From NCBI RefSeq assembly GCF_001735805.1, contig NZ_CP017248.1, positions 1,798,001 through 1,862,000 of the forward strand: a DNA stretch of 64,000 nt, given 5' to 3'. The notes beneath the pieces were generated by a model that had not been told where the DNA came from, did not search any database, and saw nothing but the letters and a program-made list of their open reading frames with translations. Of the stretch, positions 7,378-16,134 are shown one piece after another; position 1 is the stretch's first letter; the number at the start of each line of letters is the position of its first letter. The DNA is from Streptomyces fodineus. Its GTDB lineage: Bacteria; Actinomycetota; Actinomycetes; Streptomycetales; Streptomycetaceae. A program made the translations under genes and the position numbers.

Positions 7378-10257
7378 TCACAGTGCCTGCTCGTCCCAGG
7401 AACCGAGCAGGATCTCGCCGAGTTCCTCCGGGCCCGCGGTGCCGTGCGAGAGGGACAGTTCGGTCCAGATGACCTTGCCGTCGCGTGTGTAGCGGGTGCC
7501 CCAGCGTTCGGCGTACTGGGCGACCAGGAAGAGTCCGCGGCCGCTCTCGTCGGTGGCCTTCGCCCGCCGCAGCCGGGGTGAGGTGCTGCTGCCGTCGGAA
7601 ACCTCGCAGATGAGGGTGTCCGCGGCGAAACCGCCGCGGGACACCGTGCGCAGCAGCCGGACGGTGATGGGCTCGCCGCCGTAGCGGATGGCGTTGGTGA
7701 TCAGCTCGCTGAGAACCAGTTCGGCGGTGAAGGAGATCCGCTCCAGGCCCCACTGCGCGAGCCGGCGGCCACAGGCGGCACGCACCCGGCCCACCTCCGC
7801 CGGGTCCGGGGAGACGTGCCACTCGGCGATCTGCGTGGCGTCGAGCCGCCGGGTACGGGCCACCAGCAGCGCGATGTCATCCCTCGGCCGGTCGGACAGC
7901 ATGGCCTTCATCACTGCCGTGCAGGTCCCCTCCGGGGAGCGGTCAGGACCGGCCAGGGCCTCCCGGAGGGCCTGGAGGCCGGCGTCCAGGTCGCGGTAGC
8001 GGTCCTCGATCAGGCCGTCGGTGTAGAGCACCAGCCGGGATCCCTCGGGCACGGTCAGCTCGGCGCTCTCGAAGGGCAGGCCGGTGTTCAGCCCCAGGAG
8101 CGGGGAAACGGGCACCGGGGGGAAGTCCACGGTGCCGTCGGGGTGGACCAGTGCCGGTCCCGGGTGGCCGGCGGTGGCGATGTCCAACCGCCCGGTCGCG
8201 GGATCGTAGACGGCGTACTGGCAGGTCGCCCCGGTGAGCCCGGGCCCCTCCTGCCCGGCGGTCCCTTCGGCGTCGAGCTGGGCGACCAGCTCGTCCAGCC
8301 GGTCCAGGATCTCCTCCGCGGACATGTCCAGGCCGGAGAAGTTGAGCACGGCGGTGCGCAGCCGGCCCATGGTCGCCGCCGCGTGCATGCCGTGGCCTAC
8401 GACGTCGCCGACCACCAGCGCCACCCGGGCGCCGGAGAGCGGGATGACGTCGAACCAGTCCCCGCCGACCCCGAGCTCGGCGGGCAGATACCGGAAGGCG
8501 ACGTCGAGGGCGGCCTGCTCGGGCAGCCCGCGGGGCAGCAGGCTGTGCTGCAGCGTGACGGCCATCGTGTGTTCGCGGGTGTAGCGGCGGGCGTTGTCGA
8601 TGCACAGCGCCGCCCGGGCGGCCACTTCCTCGGCAAAGGCCACGTCCTCGTCGTCGAAGGGCGGGGAGTCCTTCGCCCGCCAGAAATCCGCCCTGCCCAG
8701 CGTCGCCCCGCGGAACCGCAGCGGAACCGCGAGCAGGGAGTGGATGCCGTGGTCGAGGATCCGCCGGGCCTGTTCAGGATCCGTCTCCCGCCAGTCGGCG
8801 CAGGCGGCGAGGTCCTTCACCAGGACCGAGCGGTCGTCCCCCGTCCCCGCGCGGACGGGGAAGGTGAGGCGATCCGCGGCCGGCCCCGCGAACGCGGCAC
8901 GGCGCATCCCGGCTTTCCGCGGGGATGGCTCGTTGCCGCGCAGAACCTCTTCCAGCAGGTCGATGGTGACGACGTCGGCGAACTGGGGCACCGCCACCTC
9001 CGCCAGTTCCTCGGCGGTGCGCTTCACATCCAGCGTGGTGCCGATCCGCAGCCCGGCGTCGTACAGCAGGTTCAGCCGTTGCCGTGCGCCCTCGGCCCTG
9101 CCGGACAGTGCGCGCAGCTCGGTGGTGTCCCGCAGCGTCACCACGCTGCCGGGGGGTCCGCGGGGTGTGGTGAGCCGCTTGTTGACCGCCAGCAGGCGGT
9201 CGGACGCCCGATGGACCTCGTCGGTGGCGGGGCGTTCGGAGGCCAGCAGTCCGGCGAGGTCCTCCGCCAGTCCCAGCTCGGTGACGTGGCGCCGCTCCGC
9301 ATCAGCGGGCAGGTCCAGCAGCCGGCGTGCCTCGTCGTTGGCCAGCAGCAGACGGCCGTCACCGCCGATGATCAGCACTCCTTCCCGTACGGTGTGCAGG
9401 ACCGCGTCGTGGTGTTCGTACATCCGGGTCATCTCGGCCGGGCCCAGGCCATGGGTCTGCCGCCGCAGCAGGCGGCTCACCAGGCCCGACCCGCCCGCGG
9501 CGACGACCAGGGCGACACCGGCGCCGACGAGCAGCGCCGGCAGCTGCCGGTTCACACTGTGCCGCACCGTCTCCACCCGGACGGGAACGGCGACGACGGC
9601 GGCCACCGAGCCGTTGGTGTCCCGGACCGGGACCGCCGAGACCACGGACAGCCCGAGCGACCCGTGGAACGTCCTGGTGAACGCCCGGCCCTGCGCCGCC
9701 TGGGCGTAGGGCCCGATGACGAGTTTTCCGATCTGGCGGGGGTCGCTGTGGGTGAGGGTGACGCCGTCGAGCCCGTACACGATGACGGCGTCGACGTGGG
9801 CGCCCTTGCGGGCGGCCTCGGCGCGCGGTTGCAGCACCGCGGTCGGATCGGGGCCGCGCAGCGCCGCCACGATCCCGGGGGAGTTCGCGAAACCCTGCGC
9901 CGCGGCGAGCGTCTTGCTCCGGGCGGCCGCCATGCTGTCGTCCCGGGCGCGCACCACCAGCGCCGCCAGCGCGGCGGCGACGAGCAGCACGACGATCACC
10001 AGCTGCAGCAGGAAGACCTCACCGGCAAGGCTGCGCACGCTCAGCAGGGTGCGCAACCGCCACGGCGGCCTGTGCGCCGCCCCTCCCTGACCGGACGGAC
10101 CGGGCGCCCGCCGCCCCGGGTGGCCCGCAGAGCCCGGGACACCTGGGCCGGCTCGGGCGGCAGCGGAGTGGGGACCGGTACCGGGCCCATGGGTCTTCCT
10201 CGGGACGCGAGGCTCTCTGCGACCCGATCGCACCGATCGGCCCCGGATTCCGGGCAT
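7378..10257 (-). CDS. Membrane sensor / PAS / GAF / SpoIIE phosphatase / Rsb-type kinase fusion
   Basis: 959 residues. Order: a Pro/Gly-rich cytoplasmic tail (1-75), a membrane segment (about 80-100), an extracytoplasmic sensor domain of CitA/DcuS (PDC) style, a second membrane segment (LLVGAGVALVVAAGG), a PAS domain (VREGVLIIGGDGRLLLAN), a GAF domain, a SpoIIE PP2C phosphatase (GVGGDWFDVIPL, VGDVVGHGMHAA, LVLYTDGLIEDR) and a C-terminal HATPase (LVLSELITNAIRYGG, DESGRGLFLV). Both activities of partner-switching are therefore in one protein: dephosphorylating an anti-anti-sigma factor and phosphorylating or binding a partner. The start at 10257 is preceded by AAGGTGG at short spacing, so a later start is possible. 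No sigma factor is adjacent. Confidence 0.9.
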   Translation of the reverse strand: MPGIRGRSVRSGRREPRVPRKTHGPGTGPHSAAARAGPGVPGSAGHPGRRAPGPSGQGGAAHRPPWRLRTLLSVRSLAGEVFLLQLVIVVLLVAAALAALVVRARDDSMAAARSKTLAAAQGFANSPGIVAALRGPDPTAVLQPRAEAARKGAHVDAVIVYGLDGVTLTHSDPRQIGKLVIGPYAQAAQGRAFTRTFHGSLGLSVVSAVPVRDTNGSVAAVVAVPVRVETVRHSVNRQLPALLVGAGVALVVAAGGSGLVSRLLRRQTHGLGPAEMTRMYEHHDAVLHTVREGVLIIGGDGRLLLANDEARRLLDLPADAERRHVTELGLAEDLAGLLASERPATDEVHRASDRLLAVNKRLTTPRGPPGSVVTLRDTTELRALSGRAEGARQRLNLLYDAGLRIGTTLDVKRTAEELAEVAVPQFADVVTIDLLEEVLRGNEPSPRKAGMRRAAFAGPAADRLTFPVRAGTGDDRSVLVKDLAACADWRETDPEQARRILDHGIHSLLAVPLRFRGATLGRADFWRAKDSPPFDDEDVAFAEEVAARAALCIDNARRYTREHTMAVTLQHSLLPRGLPEQAALDVAFRYLPAELGVGGDWFDVIPLSGARVALVVGDVVGHGMHAAATMGRLRTAVLNFSGLDMSAEEILDRLDELVAQLDAEGTAGQEGPGLTGATCQYAVYDPATGRLDIATAGHPGPALVHPDGTVDFPPVPVSPLLGLNTGLPFESAELTVPEGSRLVLYTDGLIEDRYRDLDAGLQALREALAGPDRSPEGTCTAVMKAMLSDRPRDDIALLVARTRRLDATQIAEWHVSPDPAEVGRVRAACGRRLAQWGLERISFTAELVLSELITNAIRYGGEPITVRLLRTVSRGGFAADTLICEVSDGSSTSPRLRRAKATDESGRGLFLVAQYAERWGTRYTRDGKVIWTELSLSHGTAGPEELGEILLGSWDEQAL

Positions 10258-10387
10258 ACCACCTTTTTACGCTGGTGGGTGACCACACGGCCACCGGCGA
10301 GAACGGGCGTCAACGGCTGCGCCTACGGGGAAGCCGCCGGCTACCGGCCCTGCAGGACGCCCTGAGGCCGGCTGCTCGCAGAAGCGG

Positions 10388-11065
10388 TCAGTACCGGATC
10401 TCGACGAGCCGGCCCTCCGCGTCCGGCTCGGGCACCTCGGGAACCCGCTCCGCGATCCCGAGCGCGATCCGGTGCGCCGACCAAGCGGCGGCACCGGCGT
10501 CCAGCACGTCGTCCGCCGGGATCCGATCGGCCTCGCCGAGCTCGTCCGGGAGCACGACCCCGGCCCCGGCCAGCAGGGCGCGGCGCAGGTGCTGCCCGCG
10601 CCAGGTCTTCTTGGCGTACGCCAGTGGCGCCCGGCCGGCCATGGCGTAGAACGACATCTCGGGGTGCACCTCGTGGATGCGCTCATCGGCGAGCCAGCAC
10701 GCCCGGGCCTCGGACAGTTTCGGTGCCAGCGCCCACGCCTGCCGGCTCAGTCCGCTCCCGGTGAGTACCTGGCACCGGCTTGCGGCCGCCGGATAGTCGG
10801 GCTCTTGCCATACCGGCCTCGGTGCGATCGGGAAGACGCTGCTGCGTCGCGGCCCGAGCAGCGCCCTGGCCGCGCGATCAGCGGCACGCCAGCCCTGGTC
10901 CACGAGTCCCAGCGGCATGTCCACCGCGATCGTCACCACCGCACCGGCACGGTCGATCAGCGTGCCGAGCGAGCCGTCCACCAGGCTCGTCGCGTACACG
11001 CCGTCCGTGAGCCGGATCCCCACCCACCCCTGCTTGGCACAGGCGTCGATCCCCAGGACGTCCAT
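10388..11065 (-). CDS. DUF429 family protein (predicted RNase H-like nuclease)
   Basis: About 225 residues from ATG 11065 after GGCGGTGAG. It begins VLGIDACAKQGWVGI, the metal-binding first strand of DUF429, then IAVDMPLGL, then GPRRSSVFPIAPRP and a C-terminal HPEMSFYAMAG / YAKKTWRGQHLRRALL block. The conserved acidic residues suggest an RNase H-fold nuclease, but no activity is established for the family. The upstream frame to 11236 crosses the decayed region at 11.1-11.3 kb and is not part of the gene. It is monocistronic as far as can be seen. Confidence 0.8.
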   Translation of the reverse strand: MDVLGIDACAKQGWVGIRLTDGVYATSLVDGSLGTLIDRAGAVVTIAVDMPLGLVDQGWRAADRAARALLGPRRSSVFPIAPRPVWQEPDYPAAASRCQVLTGSGLSRQAWALAPKLSEARACWLADERIHEVHPEMSFYAMAGRAPLAYAKKTWRGQHLRRALLAGAGVVLPDELGEADRIPADDVLDAGAAAWSAHRIALGIAERVPEVPEPDAEGRLVEIRY

Positions 11066-11094
11066 CTCACCGCCACACCGACTCGGACCGGAAA

Positions 11095-11290
11095 GCGGCA
11101 GCACCTCCGCCGCCGGCAATGAACGGTACGGCAGTCCCGGCAGGGGAGGCGGAGCGCACGTTGTCGACCAGCCGCTCGCTCGGCAACGCGAGGTATTCGC
11201 ATACGGAGTTGAAGACGTCGCCGATCGCCAGCGCACGTGTTCCCCCCAGCGGTAGTCGCCGGCGCTGGACCTACTCCTGACGAAGCCGCC
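11095..11290 (-). pseudogene. Possible decayed gene fragment
   Basis: On the minus strand two frames read protein-like: DYRWGEHVR (about 11235-11263), then after a shift LAIGDVFNSVCEYLALPSERLVDNVRSA (about 11150-11235). Neither has a start codon or plausible length, and the two join only through a frame change. It could be a relic of a small gene upstream of the DUF429 gene, or chance. No family was recognised. Confidence 0.2.
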
Positions 11291-11315
11291 GCGCCGCCGG
11301 TGCCGGGCTACGGCG

Positions 11316-12275
11316 TCAGAGTCGTTGGGCGCGGGCGATGAGCAAGGCGACGTCGTCGTGACCGGCGGAGTGCCGCAGCCGCCGCAGGAGCCGGTCGCAG
11401 GTCTCCTCCACGGTGCCGCACGGCTCCGCCAGCAGGCTCAGGAGGTGTGCCAGACGTTCGTCGATGGCCTCGTCGCGGGTCTCGACCAGGCCGTCGGTGT
11501 AGAGCACAAGCTGGTCGTCGGGCTCCAGGTCGAGCGTGGTGGCGTCGAAGGGGACACCACCGACGCCCGACGGCAGACCGGTGGGCAGGTCCAGGAGTGC
11601 GGGCGACCGGTCGGCCCGGATCAGGACCGGGGGCAGGTGGCCTGCGGAGGCCACGTGCAGCCGGGAGTGGTGGGGGGCGTAGACCGCGTAGAGACAGGTG
11701 GCGATGTAGGGGTCGAGACCGCGGGTGATCTTGTCGAGGTGGGTGAGGACGCGGGCGGGGGCGAGGTCGAGGTCGGCGAGGGTGGAGGTGGCGGTGCGCA
11801 GGCGGCCCATGGTGGTGGCGGCGTCGATGCCGCTGCCCATGACATCGCCGACCGTGAGGGCGGTCCGGTCACCGTCGAGGGGGATGACGTCGTACCAGTC
11901 GCCGCCCACCTGACTGAAGGCGTGCGCGGGCCGGTAGCGTGCGGCGACCTCCAGGCCGGGACGGCGGGGTGGGAGCTGCGGGAGCAGGCTGCGCTGGAGG
12001 GTCTCGGCGGCGCTGCGGATGTGCTGGTGCAGGACGGCGTTGTCGATGCTCAGAGCGGCGGTCGAGGCCAGCTCGCAGGCGAGGGCGAGGTCGTCCTCGT
12101 CGAACGGCTGTGGGTTGCGGGCGCGGGCCAGGCCCATGACGCCGATGACGTTGTCGCGGGCGATGAGCGGTATGGCCATGTCGGTGTGCACACCGGCCCG
12201 GGCGAGCAGGCCGGCCTTCTCCGAGTCGGCGGCGATGCGGGCGTGGTCGCCGCCGGCCAGGTGGGTGATCAGCAC
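11316..12275 (-). CDS. GAF-SpoIIE PP2C phosphatase, probably 5'-truncated
   Basis: From GTG 12275 the frame gives 319 residues: the back half of a GAF domain (HTDMAIPLIARDNVIGVMGL, ELASTAALSIDNA) and a complete SpoIIE-type PP2C domain (QVGGDWYDVIPL, VGDVMGSGIDAA, LVLYTDGLVETRDE, GHDDVALLIAR). GAF-like sequence continues in frame upstream of the GTG (PVLITHLAGGDHARIA and a few residues before it), but the frame closes at about 12398 with no other start, so the N-terminal PAS/GAF part seen in homologues is missing. It may still make an active phosphatase with a damaged sensor. No HATPase domain is present. Confidence 0.8.
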   Translation of the reverse strand: MLITHLAGGDHARIAADSEKAGLLARAGVHTDMAIPLIARDNVIGVMGLARARNPQPFDEDDLALACELASTAALSIDNAVLHQHIRSAAETLQRSLLPQLPPRRPGLEVAARYRPAHAFSQVGGDWYDVIPLDGDRTALTVGDVMGSGIDAATTMGRLRTATSTLADLDLAPARVLTHLDKITRGLDPYIATCLYAVYAPHHSRLHVASAGHLPPVLIRADRSPALLDLPTGLPSGVGGVPFDATTLDLEPDDQLVLYTDGLVETRDEAIDERLAHLLSLLAEPCGTVEETCDRLLRRLRHSAGHDDVALLIARAQRL

Positions 12276-12509
12276 CGGGGTGCGGTGGCTGCCCGGCGCC
12301 TCTACGGGTCTCGCCCGGCAATACGGCCCGCCATCCGGCGAGGGCCGCGCGCCAAGGGGCCGGGCTGCAGGGCGGTCACCTTCCGCCTACGCCTTCTGAG
12401 CGACTCGGCGGCTGTTCGAGGTGACCGGGAGCGTGGGCGCGGTCGTTGCCACCACCCCCGTGGGCGGCAACGACCACACCCCGATCACTAGAAGGTGAAA
12501 CTATCCCCT

Positions 12510-12537
12510 TTTACTGATCTGATCAAGTGGCTAGAGT
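12510..12537 (+). promoter_or_regulatory. Promoter with embedded palindrome before the XRE gene
   Basis: A -35-like TTTACT (12510-12515) and -10-like TAGAGT (12532-12537) are 16 bp apart. The perfect inverted repeat TGATCTGATCA (12515-12525) sits in the spacer, where a bound dimer would block RNA polymerase. The gene 33 bp downstream encodes an XRE-type repressor, so autoregulation is likely but inferred. Confidence 0.45.
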
Positions 12538-12569
12538 GGGTTCGCCCGCCAATCCCATGGAGTACCTGC

Positions 12570-13427
12570 ATGCCCGAGCGCACCTTCGACGGCCGTGAAC
12601 TGCGCAACCGCCGTGTGCTCCTGCGCAAGTCTCAGTCCGAGCTGGGTGCGGTCCTGGGTGTGGGCACCAACGCCGTGTCGCGCTGGGAGACCGGTCAGGC
12701 CACTCCCCCGCCCGAGCGGCTGCCCGGCATCGCCGCGGCACTCGATGCGGACCTCGACGACCTGTTTCCGCGCCTGGAGCCGCCCAACCTCGCCGACCTG
12801 CGATGCGACGCCGGCATGACACAGGCCGACACCGTGGCGGTCACCAAGACCCGGTCACCGATGTCGGTCCGCGCTGCCGAGCGTGGCAAGCGGCCGCTGC
12901 CCGAGGCGTTTCATCAGGCGCTCGCCCATGCGTACGGCGTCACCGTGCCGGAACTGCTCGCCGCTCAGAAGCGCAGCTTCGGTCACCTCGTGCCGGTGCC
13001 GGCCCCTGTGGGGGCATCGGCGACCGCGGTGGCGCACAAGCTCGCGCACCTGCGGGACGAGGTGTTCCAGGGCGCGCTGCCGTCGGACGCCGAGATCGCC
13101 GACGAGGGGAACCGCAAAGCCGGCAAGCCCGTGCTCACGGCGGCGTTGGTCGAAGCGCTGCGGCTGGGGACGTACGCCCGTCTCTCGGACGAGATCCTGG
13201 ACGCCTTGGCACTGGCCCTTGATGTGCCGTCAGTGTTTTTCCACAGCCCGGATCCGCAGATCGAACGACTGGTGGTATCGACGCGCGCCGTCCGCAACAG
13301 TTTCACGGTGGAGGCGGCGCGCGGCGGCGAGCACGAGATGCCCGCCGCCGCACGAGCCGAACTTCTGGACTTCATCAGCAGCACGATGGCCGAGATCCTC
13401 GGCCCTGATTCCGACCTGCCCGGGTGA
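12570..13427 (+). CDS. XRE-family regulator with two or three HTH units
   Basis: About 285 residues from ATG 12570, with GGAG 7 nt upstream; the frame to 12495 lacks a site. Residues 9-66 form a clear HTH_3 (LRNRRVLLRKSQSELGAVLG, NAVSRWETGQATPPPERL). Residues 72-135 repeat the pattern (DLRCDAGMTQADTVAV, SVRAAERGKRPLP). A C-terminal segment with a KPVLTAALVEALRLGTYARLS / LALALDVPSVFF ending resembles the third helical unit of EspR-like proteins. Such proteins often control neighbouring toxin, peptidase or secretion genes. The ImmA/IrrE-like peptidase cluster begins just beyond the convergent Nudix gene, so this could be its regulator, although it is on the opposite strand. Confidence 0.8.
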   Translation: MPERTFDGRELRNRRVLLRKSQSELGAVLGVGTNAVSRWETGQATPPPERLPGIAAALDADLDDLFPRLEPPNLADLRCDAGMTQADTVAVTKTRSPMSVRAAERGKRPLPEAFHQALAHAYGVTVPELLAAQKRSFGHLVPVPAPVGASATAVAHKLAHLRDEVFQGALPSDAEIADEGNRKAGKPVLTAALVEALRLGTYARLSDEILDALALALDVPSVFFHSPDPQIERLVVSTRAVRNSFTVEAARGGEHEMPAAARAELLDFISSTMAEILGPDSDLPG

Positions 13428-13455
13428 GTTTCGCCGCCCGGCTTTCCGTTCCCGG

Positions 13456-13908
13456 CTAGCGCGCGAACTCGCGGTACATGGTGCTTCCCTCCGCGAGACA
13501 CGCCAGCGCCGCCTGCCAGACCGGCCGCACGGCGGGCGGGATCTCGTCCGGCCCGATCTCGTCCGGTGCGCTGAACCGGTAGGCGGTCAGTTCGCTCTCC
13601 TGCAAGACGATGGCGCCGCATTGCTCTGCGCTGAGGACTCCGCCGTCGAAGACGAAGTACATGTGGCCACCGGCCGGCGTCTGGACGAAGGCGCTCACCA
13701 AGAGCTGCCCGATCGCCTGGTCGATGCCGAGTTCCTCCAGCAGCTCACGGCGCGCCGCCTGGGCCGGCGTCTCACCCTCGTCGACGCCGCCGCCCGGAAG
13801 ATTCCATCCTGGCTTGTAGCCGGGCTTGACGATCAGGAACCGGCCCTCGCCGTCCCGCAGGAGTGCGGCGGCGGACATCGTGGGACGGGCAGGGCTGGGG
13901 GGAGTCAT
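13456..13908 (-). CDS. Nudix hydrolase
   Basis: 150 residues from ATG 13908. A full Nudix box is present at residues 40-62 (GVDEGETPAQAARRELLEELGI), so the Mg2+-dependent diphosphohydrolase site looks intact. Family members cleave nucleoside diphosphates linked to another moiety; the substrate is unknown. The frame extends to a TTG at 13944 that overlaps the stop of the upstream membrane-protein gene. The ATG is preferred, but the overlap and 32-bp spacing make co-transcription with the two upstream genes very likely. It converges on the XRE gene with 28 bp between stops and no clear terminator. Confidence 0.88.
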   Translation of the reverse strand: MTPPSPARPTMSAAALLRDGEGRFLIVKPGYKPGWNLPGGGVDEGETPAQAARRELLEELGIDQAIGQLLVSAFVQTPAGGHMYFVFDGGVLSAEQCGAIVLQESELTAYRFSAPDEIGPDEIPPAVRPVWQAALACLAEGSTMYREFAR

Positions 13909-13940
13909 GTGCAAACCTCGGGGTTCTCGGTATCGGTTGG

Positions 13941-15227
13941 TCAACTGCGGCCGGTGGGCTGGCAGATGAGCAGGCTCTGGGCGTCGGCGGGGGTCGTGAG
14001 CCTGTAGGCGGAGGCCAGGTCCCGCAGGTGCGTGACCTCCTCGCGCGGCGTAGCCCCTGGGGCGAAGGGATATGGCGCGCTCACGCCGGCCGGCTCGTGC
14101 TTGGGCTCATCGGCCATGGCCAGTGCGGCGCGGATCCAGAGCGCTTCGGCCTGCACCTCGGTGGCGTGCTGGGGCCTGAGGTCGGCCTCGGCGCGCGCGA
14201 AGGCGCGCTCGGCGAGGTCGTCAGGCGCGTGCTGTCTCAGCAGGAAGATCACATCGCGGATGTCCATGGCGAATCGATCCAGGCGGGCCGGCAGTGACGG
14301 GTCCGGGCTGAAGAGCAGATCGCGGACGGTGTCGAGTCGTGCCGCCTTCGCTGTGATGCGGGTGAAAAAGGTGCTGGGGCGGTGCCGGACGGCGTCCGGG
14401 AAGCGCAGTGCGAGCTGTCGCCAGAGCGGATTGAGGACGACGAGGCTGCGCAGGGCGTGGTACCGCTCGCGTGCGGCGTGTGTCGCCGGGGCGATGGCAC
14501 CGAGACCCCAGAACAGAAAGCACATGTACAGGAGGGTGTCGGTCACCATCTCCTGGGTGTGTTCCGTGCCGTCGGAAACCTGGGAAAAGGTGATGACGAA
14601 GAGGAAGGCTATGCGGAGCACCGAGTAGATCGTCGTGATGACCATGGCGGTTGACATCATCCGCAGGCCGTTGCGCAGGGAGCGGAACGGTGCGTCCTTG
14701 ACGGCACCTCCCCACTGCACCGCGCACACCGCGGCCGCGACGCCGGAGTACAGGTAGAACAGGCCCATGTATACGGCGAGGGCCGCCTCGCCGCGATGCC
14801 GCTCCATGAAGTAGGGGGTGGCGGTGTCGGGCTTGCCCAGGAGGAAGAAGAAGATCACCGCCATCACCAGGACGGTGGCCACCGAAGCCCGGGTGGCGAC
14901 GCGGTGGACGATGGCGGACAGCCGGATGGCACGGGACCGCTCGCCGTCCGGGCCGGCGGTGCGGTAGACCGCCGTGACGTAGCGGAGGATGACACAGATG
15001 CCGATGATCGACAGTACGTGCTTCACGAAGTAGGCCAGGTCGGGCAGGTCAAGGCTGTCCAGCACCGCATATCCCGCGGTGGTGCGGCTCAGCCAGGCGG
15101 CGGCGAAGGCCACGAAGGCTCCCCACAGCGACCGGTCCCGTTTATGGCCCCTGACGGCCGACTTGGCTCTCAGGCCGGCTTGTATGAGGAGCAGGCCCGC
15201 GATGAGGTAGGCCAGGAGGTCGGACAT
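13941..15227 (-). CDS. MAB_1171c-family putative transporter (integral membrane)
   Basis: About 428 residues from ATG 15227, with GAAGGA 6-7 nt upstream; a TTG at 15242 overlapping the upstream stop is less likely. Residues 1-250 contain about seven hydrophobic segments (LLAYLIAGLLLIQAGL, VLVMAVIFFFLLG, LLYMCFLFWGLGAI). The soluble C-terminal half (NPLWRQLALRFPDAV, MDIRDVIFLLRQ, EALWIRAALAM) matches the DUF6545-type tail of the MAB_1171c group. These proteins are annotated as transporters without a known substrate and usually sit beside an ImmA/IrrE-like gene, exactly as here. Confidence 0.8.
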   Translation of the reverse strand: MSDLLAYLIAGLLLIQAGLRAKSAVRGHKRDRSLWGAFVAFAAAWLSRTTAGYAVLDSLDLPDLAYFVKHVLSIIGICVILRYVTAVYRTAGPDGERSRAIRLSAIVHRVATRASVATVLVMAVIFFFLLGKPDTATPYFMERHRGEAALAVYMGLFYLYSGVAAAVCAVQWGGAVKDAPFRSLRNGLRMMSTAMVITTIYSVLRIAFLFVITFSQVSDGTEHTQEMVTDTLLYMCFLFWGLGAIAPATHAARERYHALRSLVVLNPLWRQLALRFPDAVRHRPSTFFTRITAKAARLDTVRDLLFSPDPSLPARLDRFAMDIRDVIFLLRQHAPDDLAERAFARAEADLRPQHATEVQAEALWIRAALAMADEPKHEPAGVSAPYPFAPGATPREEVTHLRDLASAYRLTTPADAQSLLICQPTGRS

Positions 15228-15238
15228 GTTCAGGTCCT

Positions 15239-15811
15239 TCAAGTCTTGGGCCTGCCGTAGGTGAAGTCCTGGGCGAGGCTACGCGTGGTCGGGTCGTCGA
15301 TGGTGTGCTGGGTCTGCGCCATCCGGTTGATGAGCGCGGCCGCGTCCTCTGCACGCTGTTCGACCCAGGTCTCGTATCGCCGACGGGCGGAGACCCGCCC
15401 CGCAGCCACCAGTTGCTCGGCGCGCTCGGCCGAGAAGTTGGTCAGCAACTCGTCGGTGCCGATGACACCGGTGGAGTCCTCGGCCCACAAGTGGACCAGC
15501 TCGTGCAGCTTGATCTGCCTCTCGTGCCAAGGCGAACCGCTGCTGACGTGGAAAATCAGATCGAGCGGTCGGGTGTCATGCCGGACATACAGCCCACAGA
15601 TACCGGTGACACCGGCAATGCGGTCCGGCAGAGGTTTCATGACGATCCGTCGGCCCCGGGCTTCTTCCATGTTCCGGACCAGTTGGTCCAGGTTGAAAGG
15701 CTCTGGCAGCGGCATGGAAGAGACGATCAGCTCCGTCTCGCGACGCAGGGCACGCCGTGATCGCCGGACTCCCTGACCCGCCTCCTGTCTTCTTCTTCCA
15801 CGCCCGATCAT
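15239..15811 (-). CDS. ImmA/IrrE-like metallopeptidase (annotated elsewhere as toxin component)
   Basis: About 190 residues from ATG 15811 (or 15847). The zinc motif HELVH is at residues 103-107, followed by LWAED, the ImmA/IrrE arrangement. The basic N-terminus (MIGRGRRRQEAG) and the PEPFNLDQLV segment are typical of the streptomycete group often labelled 'toxin-antitoxin system, toxin component'. ImmA and IrrE cleave an XRE-type repressor; whether this one does is unknown. It overlaps or abuts the MAB_1171c gene. The usual XRE partner is not immediately upstream; the nearest is at 12570 on the other strand. Confidence 0.8.
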   Translation of the reverse strand: MIGRGRRRQEAGQGVRRSRRALRRETELIVSSMPLPEPFNLDQLVRNMEEARGRRIVMKPLPDRIAGVTGICGLYVRHDTRPLDLIFHVSSGSPWHERQIKLHELVHLWAEDSTGVIGTDELLTNFSAERAEQLVAAGRVSARRRYETWVEQRAEDAAALINRMAQTQHTIDDPTTRSLAQDFTYGRPKT

Positions 15812-15869
15812 CCGCACGCAAGTTCCGCTCTCACGCCGCGGCTCCATTCCTGAGGATTCACATCATCAA

Positions 15870-15930
15870 ATTGCCCCCGTTGTGCCCGGAATGACATAGG
15901 CGCCACCCCATCACCCTTCAAAGGGGCAAT
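15870..15930. promoter_or_regulatory. Spaced inverted repeat upstream of the metallopeptidase gene
   Basis: ATTGCCCC (15870-15877) and GGGGCAAT (15923-15930) are exact 8-bp inverted copies 45 bp apart in the otherwise gene-free 15.85-16.13 kb region, which is AT-richer than its surroundings. It is 60-120 bp before the peptidase start and might bind the regulator of the cluster. Low specificity; no other motif was seen in this gap. Confidence 0.25.
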
Positions 15931-16134
15931 GTGGACATTCGGCCCTGAGTGTAGCGAATGGCTGCATGGAGCTACAGGAACGGCCACTTCCGCAGCCCGG
16001 ATCTTGCAATGCGTCAGCCGCGCATGTCAACGATCGTACTCAGAGGCAGAGAACGCCAACCCGCACCCAGCGCGCCCGTGCACCCAGCACTCCCCTACAC
16101 CCGCCGGAGTAGTCACGATGGCTCCCCCCGCAGG

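Noticed and set aside
7816..10365. 849-codon plus-strand open frame
   Set aside because: It is antisense to the sensor/SpoIIE/kinase gene, has Gly/Arg/Gln-rich composition, and reflects GC-biased codon use on the other strand.
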